Shown here: piece by piece, positions 21,233-28,367 of the stretch | Numbering within the stretch: the stretch's first letter is position 1 | How the letters are laid out: each line of letters starts with the position of its first letter | DNA from: an uncultured Alphaproteobacteria bacterium | GTDB lineage: Bacteria > Pseudomonadota > Alphaproteobacteria > Caulobacterales > Caulobacteraceae | NCBI GenBank assembly: GCA_903909375.1 | Contig: CAIVVM010000071.1 | Location: 1 to 59,817 of the forward strand | Length of the DNA stretch: 59,817 nt | Direction: 5' to 3' | Translations under genes and position numbers: made by a program | Notes under the pieces: generated by a model | The model's database searches: none | The model's input: only the letters and a program-made list of their open reading frames with translations | What the model was told of the DNA's origin: nothing

Positions 21233-21264
21233 GGAACCATACGCCGCCGGGCGCGTAGGGTTCC
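21233..21264. promoter_or_regulatory. two head-to-head EcfG promoters in one palindrome
   Basis: Plus strand: GGAAC (21233-21237), 16-base spacer, CGTA (21254-21257), leading to nepR. Minus strand: GGAAC (21264-21260), 16-base spacer, CGTA (21243-21240), leading to phyR. Consensus for EcfG is GGAAC-N16/17-CGTT; the last base differs in both. The two promoters interleave fully, each -10 lying inside the spacer of the other. The predicted leader is about 50 bases for phyR. Confidence 0.8.
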
Positions 21265-21291
21265 CAAGAGTCCGCAAACGAGTTGAGCGCG

Positions 21292-21534
21292 ATGTGCCGA
21301 CGTCGTGGCGGTTCAGTGACCAATAGGACCCAGAATTTGACCAACGACGAGAATGGAACGTCAAAGTTCGGCGACGACCTGCGGAACCTGCAGAAGACGG
21401 TGTCGCGCCGCAGACAGGGACAGGCCATCGGGGAGGCGCTACGCAGCCAGTTCGAGAGCCTGGTCGCAGAGCCACTGCCAGACCACCTGCTTGATCTGCT
21501 GAATGAACTTGAGCGCCGGGAGGGTGAGTCGTGA
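21292..21534 (+). CDS. nepR: NepR anti-sigma factor
   Basis: Small helical protein that holds EcfG inactive until PhyR-P takes it away. The conserved core is FGDDLRNLQKTVSRRRQG followed by PLPDHLLDLLNELE. Start uncertain: TTG 21283, ATG 21292 or GTG 21316 all lie after the predicted transcription start near 21264; the core begins at about 21355, so any gives a working protein. The stop overlaps the ecfG start (GTGA). Confidence 0.93.
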   Translation: MCRRRGGSVTNRTQNLTNDENGTSKFGDDLRNLQKTVSRRRQGQAIGEALRSQFESLVAEPLPDHLLDLLNELERREGES

Positions 21535-22148
21535 CCGTCCCGGCTACTCGGCGCCCGCCGATGTCTGATCTCCGGCTTGCCGACTTCAAGGCAGCTCTCA
21601 TCGCCGTCCTTCCCTCGCTTCGGGCTTTTGCAAGATCTCTGTGTCGAAACGCGGTCGAGGCCGACGATCTGGTGCAGGAGACGATGCTGAAGGCCTGGAG
21701 CGCGAGAGAATCCTACATCGAGGAGTCCAACTTCAAAGCCTGGGCATTCCGAATTCTGAGAAATTCACTCTACTCGAACTGGCGCAAAAACTCCCGCCTG
21801 ACGCAGCTGGATGACACGGTCTACGAGAAGACAGCCAAGGCGACGGACAACGCCGAAACAGCGCTGGAGTTGGCAGAAGTATCCGAAGCAATTCTCGACC
21901 TGCCGCTGGAGCAGCGTGAGGCCCTGATCCTGATCGCCGCGGGTGGCTTCAACTATGAGGAGGTTGCGGCGATCGCTGGCGTGGCGGTCGGCACGATCAA
22001 GAGCCGCGTGTCCCGGGGTCGGGCAAATCTCATCGCGCTGATGGAGAACCGTGCGCATCGGCGACCCCAGATCTCTGCTCTTGGCGCGGCGCAAGGCCTG
22101 ATCAGCGACGCTGACCGACTGGTCCGAAGCGCTGCGGCGTCGGGGTGA
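21531..22148 (+). CDS. ecfG: EcfG-type RNA polymerase sigma factor
   Basis: 205 residues (or 195 from ATG 21561). Region 2 has SLCRNAVEADDLVQETMLKAW and region 4 has LPLEQREALILIAAGGFNYE and VGTIKSRVSRGR. ECF15/EcfG group, master sigma factor of the alphaproteobacterial general stress response. Coupled to nepR upstream and to a HisKA_2-like gene downstream by 4-base overlaps. Confidence 0.97.
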   Translation: MTVPATRRPPMSDLRLADFKAALIAVLPSLRAFARSLCRNAVEADDLVQETMLKAWSARESYIEESNFKAWAFRILRNSLYSNWRKNSRLTQLDDTVYEKTAKATDNAETALELAEVSEAILDLPLEQREALILIAAGGFNYEEVAAIAGVAVGTIKSRVSRGRANLIALMENRAHRRPQISALGAAQGLISDADRLVRSAAASG

Positions 22149-22825
22149 AAACGTCAGGGTCTGAGCCGTCGCCGCGGCTCACGCGCGCGCAGCTGATCGC
22201 CGAAAACCTGAAGCTCCGGCGGGAGATCGACCACAGGGTTCGCAACAGCCTCCAGATTGTCGCGTCGCTTGTGGATGTCACGGCGCGTAGCGCGAATGAG
22301 CCGTCAGCTCTGGCTGTTCTGGATATCCTGCGAGCCCGGATCTCTGCCATGATTGCGGTATACCGGACGCTGGACGATGTTCCTCACCGCGCCACTGTCA
22401 ACATGGGTGACACACTCCGCGATCTGATGGACCAGGTCGCCGATAGCCGACCCACCGGGACGCCCAGAAACGAGGCCCAGATTGATGCCGAGAACATCAT
22501 CCTGCCGCTGGATGATGCGATGCCCGTGGCCCTCATGGTGATCGAAGTCTTGTTGGCGACCGCCCTGCAGGCTGACGCCGACTCGACCGGCCCGACGGCC
22601 ACGGTGGCCCTGACGCGCGAGGGGGCTGATGCGCGCCTCAGAATTCACCTCGTCAATGCGACGGGGGATGCGCTGATGCCCCTGTTGACCCACCATGCGC
22701 AGGAGATGATTGAAGCGCTTGCGCGACAATTGGGCGGTCCTTTGATCGTCGACAATGACGAGGGTGTCAGTCGAACCATCGAAGTCCGGTTTCCGGTCCG
22801 GGATCTCAACCGCACACATGAGTGA
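22145..22825 (+). CDS. HisKA_2-type phosphotransfer protein with degenerate ATPase domain
   Basis: 226 residues, no sensor domain and no membrane segment. The dimerisation/phospho-acceptor helix is HisKA_2 type with His30 in EIDHRVRNSLQIVASL. The expected ATP-binding half starts near 115, but the N-box region reads ALMVIEVLLATALQAD (about 129-144), where active kinases have NELLTNA; both asparagines are lost, and no DxGxG box follows. The end (LARQLGGPLIVDNDEG) still matches the fold. It may act like ChpT, passing phosphate rather than making it. Coupled to ecfG and the phospholipase gene by GTGA overlaps. Confidence 0.8.
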   Translation: MKTSGSEPSPRLTRAQLIAENLKLRREIDHRVRNSLQIVASLVDVTARSANEPSALAVLDILRARISAMIAVYRTLDDVPHRATVNMGDTLRDLMDQVADSRPTGTPRNEAQIDAENIILPLDDAMPVALMVIEVLLATALQADADSTGPTATVALTREGADARLRIHLVNATGDALMPLLTHHAQEMIEALARQLGGPLIVDNDEGVSRTIEVRFPVRDLNRTHE

Positions 22826-24348
22826 CGTGGAGCGATCCAGGCTGCGGCGTTGCAAGACGGGCGACGGGAGTGACAGCATTGCTGCTTGAGGCTGGAAAAA
22901 CCTGCTGGCGCGCCACCCAGGCCAACCGCGCCGCCGTGCTGATCGATGCCGCAGCGTACTTTGCCGCCGTGAGATCCGCCCTGCAGACGGCGAAGTCTTC
23001 AATTCATATGCTCAACTGGGCTTTCGATCCCGACACCAGACTCTGCCCTCGAGAAGAGGACGAGGCGGGGCCAGAGTTCGAGCTTGGAGCCTTTCTGATC
23101 CAGCTGGCTGCAGAGCGCCCTGAACTCAAGATCCGCATCCTGTGCTGGAAGTCTGCGGTTCTGGTGTCCGCTACCCAAAACTTCTTTCCGCATCGTGCGA
23201 GGCGGTGCTTCAAGGATACGCCGATCCAGTTCCACCTGGACGCCACCGTTCCGCTGGGCGGCTGCCACCACCAGAAGGTGATCGTCGTCGATGGAAAGAT
23301 CGCCTTTGTCGGCAGCTGCGACTTCTCCCCCGACCGCTGGGATACGCCCGAACACATGGACGCGGATCCGAGGCGGCGGGTTTCAGGTCGTGCCGCGGCG
23401 TTTCACGAGCCCCGCCACGAAGTCATGGCGATTGTCGATGGCGTCGCAGCGCAGTCCCTGGCTTCTCTGTTTGTCCGGCGTTGGCGCCGCGCCATCGGCG
23501 AGGACCTGGCGCCCGACCAATCATCCTTGGCTGATGCCTGGCCCGACCGTCTTGAACCGCAATTCAACAACGTCACAACCGGCCTGTCCCGCACTGAGCC
23601 AGGGTGGCGGGGGCGCGAGGAAGTTCGCGAGATCGAGGCCTTGCACCTGGCCTCAATCGCTTCGGCACGCCGATGCATCTATCTGGAAAACCAGTATCTG
23701 ACTTCGCCTGTTGTCGGTGCTGCGTTGGCGGCGCGGCTTGCCGATCCAGATGGTCCGGAGGTTATTCTGGTCTCCAATCAATTGTCACCCAGCTGGTTCG
23801 ATCAGATGACAATGGACCGTCGGCGCTCCCGGATCATCAGCTTGCTGCGGTCGGCGGACACCTTCGGGCGGCTGAGAGCCTATGTTCCGGTTACGGCGGC
23901 AGGCACGCCCATTGTGGTTCATGCCAAGCTATCGATCATGGATGACGACCTGCTGCATGTGGGATCGGCAAACCTCAACAACCGCTCGGGTGGCTTTGAC
24001 ACCGAGTGTGACCTCACCATCGAGGTTGAGCCCGGGGACGATGCAAACCAGGCCGGGGTCGTCCGTTGCCGCAACCAGTTGATCGCCCACTGGCTCGCCT
24101 GCTCCGTTTCAGATGTGGCGTCGGCTGTTGCCGGGGCCGGAAGTGTCGGCGGCGGCATCGAGCATCTGAGAGCCCGGGGCTACACCCGCCTCTCGCCTCT
24201 CGAGTCGAGGCCTCTGGGGCCAATCGGCGCCCGTTTTGCCGCCTTGCATCTGGGGGATCCCGTAGGTGTCGCAGACTCCTGGAAACCCTGGAAGAGAACC
24301 CGGGCGATCCGCGCCGCACTCGCGATAGGGCTACGCCGCGCGGCATGA
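22822..24348 (+). CDS. phospholipase D-family protein (two HKD motifs)
   Basis: 508 residues. Both catalytic motifs are intact: HHQKVIVVDGKIAFVGSCDF (first) and HAKLSIMDDDLLHVGSANLN (second), each HxKxxxxD. No transmembrane helix. This group contains cytoplasmic phospholipases and cardiolipin synthase-like enzymes. Position as fourth gene of the stress operon suggests membrane lipid remodelling under stress. Start GTG 22822 overlaps the previous stop; a later GTG near 22870 is also possible. Confidence 0.92.
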   Translation: MTWSDPGCGVARRATGVTALLLEAGKTCWRATQANRAAVLIDAAAYFAAVRSALQTAKSSIHMLNWAFDPDTRLCPREEDEAGPEFELGAFLIQLAAERPELKIRILCWKSAVLVSATQNFFPHRARRCFKDTPIQFHLDATVPLGGCHHQKVIVVDGKIAFVGSCDFSPDRWDTPEHMDADPRRRVSGRAAAFHEPRHEVMAIVDGVAAQSLASLFVRRWRRAIGEDLAPDQSSLADAWPDRLEPQFNNVTTGLSRTEPGWRGREEVREIEALHLASIASARRCIYLENQYLTSPVVGAALAARLADPDGPEVILVSNQLSPSWFDQMTMDRRRSRIISLLRSADTFGRLRAYVPVTAAGTPIVVHAKLSIMDDDLLHVGSANLNNRSGGFDTECDLTIEVEPGDDANQAGVVRCRNQLIAHWLACSVSDVASAVAGAGSVGGGIEHLRARGYTRLSPLESRPLGPIGARFAALHLGDPVGVADSWKPWKRTRAIRAALAIGLRRAA

Positions 24349-25067
24349 CCAGGGTCATGACCTACAATGTCCATCTATGCATCGGGACCGATCGGCGGCT
24401 CGATGTTGGTCGCGTGGCCGACGTGATCGCGGCTCAGGCGCCTGACATCATCGCCCTTCAGGAACTGGATGTCGGCCGCGCGCGAACCGGCGGTCTTGAC
24501 CAGGCGCAGGAACTGGCGACGCGGCTGGGAATGCGGTTTCACTTCAATGCCGCCATGTCCTTTGAGAACGAGGCCTACGGCGATGCGATCATGACTCACC
24601 TGCCCGAACGGCTGGTCAAGACCGGTCCGCTTCCGGGATACCCCCGCCTGCGCGGACTTGAGCCGCGAGGCGCGCTCTGGGTCTCGGTGCAGGTCGGCAG
24701 CCGTGACGTTCAGGTGATCACCACCCACCTGGGCCTGTTGCCTCAGGAACAGCGGCGCCAGGCGGCCGCGCTGGCCGGCATCAACTGGCTGGGCAATCCC
24801 GAACGCCGCAATCCAACGATCTTCCTGGGCGACCTCAACGCCCACCGCGGCAGCCCGATCTGTCAGGCGTTGCTACATGGGCTCAAGGACACGCGGGACG
24901 GCGCCGGTGGCGTCCCGACATTTCCATCGACCTTGCCCATTGTCGGAATTGACCATGTGTTTGTCAGCCACGACATCGCCATCCAGGCCATCAGCACGCC
25001 ACGGGATCGCCGGTCACGACAGGCTTCGGATCACCTCCCGCTTGTCGTCGATTTCAGTTTCGTCTGA
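24345..25067 (+). CDS. endonuclease/exonuclease/phosphatase-family protein
   Basis: 240 residues from ATG 24345 (ATGA overlap with the phospholipase stop). EEP fold: MTYNVHLCIG (metal Asn), IIALQELDVG (metal Glu), FLGDLNAHRG (catalytic Asp/Asn) and the C-terminal ASDHLPLVVDF. Cytoplasmic; could act on nucleic acid or on phospho-lipid head groups. It is the last of five coupled genes starting with nepR, next to a phospholipase D gene. Confidence 0.92.
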   Translation: MTRVMTYNVHLCIGTDRRLDVGRVADVIAAQAPDIIALQELDVGRARTGGLDQAQELATRLGMRFHFNAAMSFENEAYGDAIMTHLPERLVKTGPLPGYPRLRGLEPRGALWVSVQVGSRDVQVITTHLGLLPQEQRRQAAALAGINWLGNPERRNPTIFLGDLNAHRGSPICQALLHGLKDTRDGAGGVPTFPSTLPIVGIDHVFVSHDIAIQAISTPRDRRSRQASDHLPLVVDFSFV

Positions 25068-25280
25068 TCACCAACCCGGACTCGGAACCCAGCCGTTCGC
25101 CCGGGCCCGTCGCTGCTCGGCCGCCAACAGCGAACTGATCATCGCCCGACAGCGTGCGTCCGGGGCGCTCCGGAGCCTGTGGGCATAGTGAGCAATGTTC
25201 TGGTGGTGCACGAACCTGTCCAGCGCCTCCGGGATCTGGGGGGCTTCCTGCGCTGGCGCGCCCGGCGGGTTGGCCTTCAT
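25068..25280 (-). CDS. short conserved-looking protein of unknown function
   Basis: 70 residues. The core VHHQNIAHYAHRLRSAPD, followed by SLLAAEQRRARANGW, resembles short alphaproteobacterial proteins with a N-I-A-x-Y/F-x-x-L-L motif and a terminal E-E-x-A-x-x. It starts within the stop of the cupin gene (ATGA) and ends one base from the convergent EEP gene stop. No function is known to me. Confidence 0.7.
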   Translation of the reverse strand: MKANPPGAPAQEAPQIPEALDRFVHHQNIAHYAHRLRSAPDARCRAMISSLLAAEQRRARANGWVPSPGW

Positions 25281-25741
25281 CCGCGCGGTCTTACGGGTAA
25301 CGCAGGTTCTGCCGCAGCGGGTCGTTTGATGGCCAGCGGCGAACGCGTCTCAGTCGTCCTCCCGTCAAAATGCTCCGGGTCTGAAATCGCCTCGGCCCGG
25401 GTCTCGCGCACGATCCCGTCCTGGTGATGCGGCGGCGAGTACAGCGTATAGAACCGCAGGGGCTTGGACCCGGTGTTGACAATGTTGTGCAAGGCGCCCG
25501 CCGGGACAAAGATGGCGTCTTCCTTGCTGATCCGGCTCCGCTTGCCGTCGATCCAGGCCTCGCCCCTGCCCTTCTCCACACGAAAGAACTGGTCGTTGCC
25601 CTGGTGGGTCTCGGTTCCGATCTCTTCACCGGGCTTGAGGGTCATCAGCACCAGCTGCATATGCTGGCCGGTGTACACCACACGCCGGAAGGCGGCGTTC
25701 TCGCCCGCCAGCTCGGCGATATCGTCGATGAAACCCTTCAT
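25277..25741 (-). CDS. cupin-domain protein
   Basis: About 154 residues from ATG 25741. Cupin motif 1 is GTETHQGNDQFFRVEKGRG (His, His-equivalent, Glu) and motif 2 is FVPAGALHNIVN, giving a single beta-barrel with a probable metal site. The tail after residue 115 is low-complexity. Small cupins of this kind often bind sugars or act in stress; specific role unknown. Coupled to the following 70-residue gene. Confidence 0.85.
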   Translation of the reverse strand: MKGFIDDIAELAGENAAFRRVVYTGQHMQLVLMTLKPGEEIGTETHQGNDQFFRVEKGRGEAWIDGKRSRISKEDAIFVPAGALHNIVNTGSKPLRFYTLYSPPHHQDGIVRETRAEAISDPEHFDGRTTETRSPLAIKRPAAAEPALPVRPRG

Positions 25742-25794
25742 CCATCTGTCCCTCGCCCCCCGCTGCGCCTGCCGCATCGGAAACGTAAGGGGTC

Positions 25795-25819
25795 AACCCA
25801 CGGGATCAGAAGGTGTTCC
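25795..25819 (-). promoter_or_regulatory. possible EcfG promoter ahead of the cupin gene
   Basis: On the minus strand GGAAC (25819-25815), 16-base spacer, then GGTT (25798-25795), one base from the CGTT -10 consensus. It lies 54 bases before the cupin start. It would place the cupin operon in the stress regulon whose genes end just beside it. Single mismatch and short motif make this tentative. Confidence 0.35.
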
Positions 25820-26004
25820 CGCGCCTGCGCACTATCCGCAGGCGTCAAGTCGCAGCAGCGAAAAACGAGCAACGCAACCCGCACCCATTCACGCCAATCC
25901 CGAAACCAGTCGTGTAAATCGAGCCACTGATCGGCTCAATTCTGCTGTCAAAACGGTCCGAATGGGGGAGACTGGCTCCGCCGGATGCACAGAAGGGGCG
26001 AACC

Positions 26005-26646
26005 GTGATCAACCTTTCCTATGCTTTCACCATTCTGCTGGTCACGCTGGGGCCCATAAAGATCATTCCGGTGTTCTACCTGCTCACCCACGATGCGGAT
26101 CCAGCCTACCGGCGCAATCTGGCCGTGAAGGCATTCATGGTGTCCAGCGCGCTTGTCGCGTTCATCTTGCTGGCTGCCAGCGCCACGCGCCAAAGCTGGG
26201 GCGTTTCTGTCAATGCCTTGATCATCGGTGGCGGGATCATCCTGTTTGTGACCGCGCTAAAATCGATCATGAACTTTGACATCATTGATGTTCCGCCCGC
26301 TGACAAGACGGCCGCGCCGGTTGTTCGCCCCCCCGCGTCGTGGCACGGCAAGCCTGTTGCAACGCCGCTCGTCGTGCCCACGATCGTCACGCCCGGCGCG
26401 ATCGTCGTCCTGTTGTTCTATCTGGATCGCAGTGTCGGCGATGCCGAATCCCAGGTGGCGTTCCTGCTGATGGTTGCCGGCATTCTGGTCGCCAATCTGT
26501 TCGCGATGCTGGCTGCACGGTCTATGATGCGTATTGTGGGCCTACCCTTGCTGCAGATCATCGGATGGGTGTTTGCGTCGTTGCAGGCGGGTCTTGCCGT
26601 TCAGGCAATCCTCGTCGCGCTGAAAGGTCTGGCCATTATTCACTGA
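26005..26646 (+). CDS. MarC family integral membrane protein
   Basis: 213 residues with six hydrophobic helices and the MarC features LVTLGPIKIIPVFYLLT at the start and PLVVPTIVTPGAIVVLL in the middle. Despite the name, the family has no proven transport role. Start is GTG 26005 with AGGGG eight bases before. Single gene. Confidence 0.9.
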   Translation: MINLSYAFTILLVTLGPIKIIPVFYLLTHDADPAYRRNLAVKAFMVSSALVAFILLAASATRQSWGVSVNALIIGGGIILFVTALKSIMNFDIIDVPPADKTAAPVVRPPASWHGKPVATPLVVPTIVTPGAIVVLLFYLDRSVGDAESQVAFLLMVAGILVANLFAMLAARSMMRIVGLPLLQIIGWVFASLQAGLAVQAILVALKGLAIIH

Positions 26647-27354
26647 ACGCGCGCGCCGCAGCTTGAGTTCATGCAATCAGGTTCTCAGCCGATCATGATT
26701 TGCTCTTGAACCGGAGGAGCCTTGCGAGGACGGCCAACAGGCCGGCAGTTCCGGGACGTTCACGACCGTTCATCAGCAAACCTCGAGTCCGTGCCTGGCT
26801 GCCGCCCGCGACCGATGACCGTCGGACATTGATCGCCACGAAGATCCGGGGCCCGCTTGCGCGAAATCGGTCCTAACTCGGCTGCCGCTCAACCCGGCAG
26901 ACGCCTCGTGGAGACGGTTCAGTGTTGGCCTGGCAGCACCACGAGGTCATGCCTGACTTCATACCGGCTCATCGCGGTGGAGAAAAAAGCCAGGCAGAAG
27001 CGACAACAGCGCAGGCCCTGCCGGGAGCAGATATGATGCCGGCGGCACGGGCTCGATCCCGCGTTCGAGATTCTTTTGACGACGATTTTGGCGCTCGTAG
27101 TCCATGCCGACAGCCGGGGTCAGCACGGTAAGCAACGGCAGCCTGACCAACCACACAGGCGCCATAGAAAGTCAGGATATCCCGCCGACCTCGCCGCAGC
27201 CATTAGACCCCGGTCAACCGCAACAAGCGGCGACAACTCCGACCAAACAGCCCCGAATTGAGCCGAATTTCGTGCTCTTGGAGTCTTTGCGGGGGGCTGA
27301 CCTCATGAAAAGGTCCTCGGAGCGCCGTTTCATCACTCGTGAGGACTGCCTGTT
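26647..27354 (+). other. 708-base stretch without a supportable gene
   Basis: Several short open frames occur on both strands but none has a recognisable family, codon pattern and ribosome site together. A 25-codon minus frame near 26700-26776 has a fair ribosome site and a faint PEP-CTERM-like tail (ERPGTAGLLAVLARLLRF), too weak to call. GC is lower than in flanking genes near 27040-27100. Likely decayed or regulatory DNA at the border of the accessory region. Confidence 0.5.
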
Positions 27355-28170
27355 ATGCATTCGACTATAAAGCGCTTTCTGCCTCGCGACTCTGCTCCGG
27401 CCGTTCTGGCAGTTGTGTTAATGAGTGCGGGCGGTAGCGCGGCATGGGCCCAGCCCTCGGCAAGACCGCCCGCTGGCGAGCCCGCACCATCAGCAAGCAC
27501 CCCTTCGGCGACTTCCGGAGCGAGAGCGTCCCGCCCCCCGATGAAGGGGCAGGTCAGCGACCCGCGTCCTGGTGGTGGCAGTGGCTACAACCCTGGGGTC
27601 AGTAGCGGCAGTGGATCCAGGCCAAGCGGTGGCAGTGGCTACAATCCCGGGGGCAGCGGCGGAAGTGGATCCAATGCCGGCGGTGGCAGCGGATACAATC
27701 CGGGCGGTAGTGGTCGTCCCGACTACGGCCAGGGCGGTGGATCCAATGCCGGCGGTGGCAGCGGCTACAATCCGGGCGGTGACTGGAACGGTCACACCGG
27801 CAACGGTTGGAACCCCGGCAACTACTACGGCTCCTCTATCATCAAAGGCTGGGTCAGACTGGGCTCAGCGACTGCCGGCAAGAGTCCAGACAGAGACACG
27901 ATTCAAGCATTCGGTCGCTACAGCTATGCTAGTATAAAGCTCTGCGTTCGCTTTGCGGATGTCGCTTTCTACAATGCGAAAGTCCAGTTCGAGCATGGCG
28001 GGAGCCAGGATGTAAAAGTTCAGTCGCGCGTCAAGCGAGGCCAATGCACTCGCGAGTATTACCTGCGCGGGGGCAAAAAACTCGATATTCGGTATGTTTA
28101 TCTATTCTTCCGGCAATCGGATAACATCGCCAACTGGAGAACCGCGCAGGTCGATTTGTACGCTCGCTAG
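27355..28170 (+). CDS. exported glycine-rich repeat protein with C-terminal DUF2541-like domain
   Basis: 271 residues: Sec signal peptide (about 1-33), Pro/Ser/Ala-rich linker, a Gly-rich repeat zone (about 72-145) of GGGSGYNPGG units, and a folded C-terminal domain (about 160-271) starting GWVRLGSATAGKSPDRDTI with two cysteines. The domain recalls DUF2541 (YaaI) proteins. The repeat zone could be a flexible, surface-exposed spacer; I see no anchoring signal. ATG 27355 has GAGGA eight bases upstream. Flanked by non-coding DNA. Confidence 0.75.
   Translation: MHSTIKRFLPRDSAPAVLAVVLMSAGGSAAWAQPSARPPAGEPAPSASTPSATSGARASRPPMKGQVSDPRPGGGSGYNPGVSSGSGSRPSGGSGYNPGGSGGSGSNAGGGSGYNPGGSGRPDYGQGGGSNAGGGSGYNPGGDWNGHTGNGWNPGNYYGSSIIKGWVRLGSATAGKSPDRDTIQAFGRYSYASIKLCVRFADVAFYNAKVQFEHGGSQDVKVQSRVKRGQCTREYYLRGGKKLDIRYVYLFFRQSDNIANWRTAQVDLYAR
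27571..27780 (+). repeat. in-gene tandem repeats coding GGGSGYNPGG
   Basis: Four copies of a GGTGGCAGYGGMTACAAYCC-like unit (near 27574, 27629, 27680 and 27753), broken by shorter GGATCCAATGCC blocks that appear twice (near 27667 and 27739). The near-identical DNA suggests recent expansion by slippage or unequal crossing-over. Confidence 0.85.
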
Positions 28171-28367
28171 AACCTGCCGCCGCGGCTCGAGTGGCGTATT
28201 TGTCAGCCGTTTGTGAGATCCCCGGGGTTGGTTGGTCGCACCGGCTTCGGGCAAGGCTATTGCATACGCAGCACAAGGTTGCGCCGGCGCGCCTCATAGT
28301 GCTTGGTTTGCAATAGGGCCCGCATTCAGCCTCAGCGGCATTCGGGTACATCAGGAGAGACCAGAGA

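Noticed and set aside
26700..26776. 25-codon minus frame with a faint PEP-CTERM-like tail
   Set aside because: Has a fair ribosome site but no signal peptide or body and no PEP motif; chance match is likely.
27571..27780. Tandem DNA repeats considered as a CRISPR array
   Set aside because: Repeats lie in frame in a coding region, spacers are not unique, and no cas genes are present.
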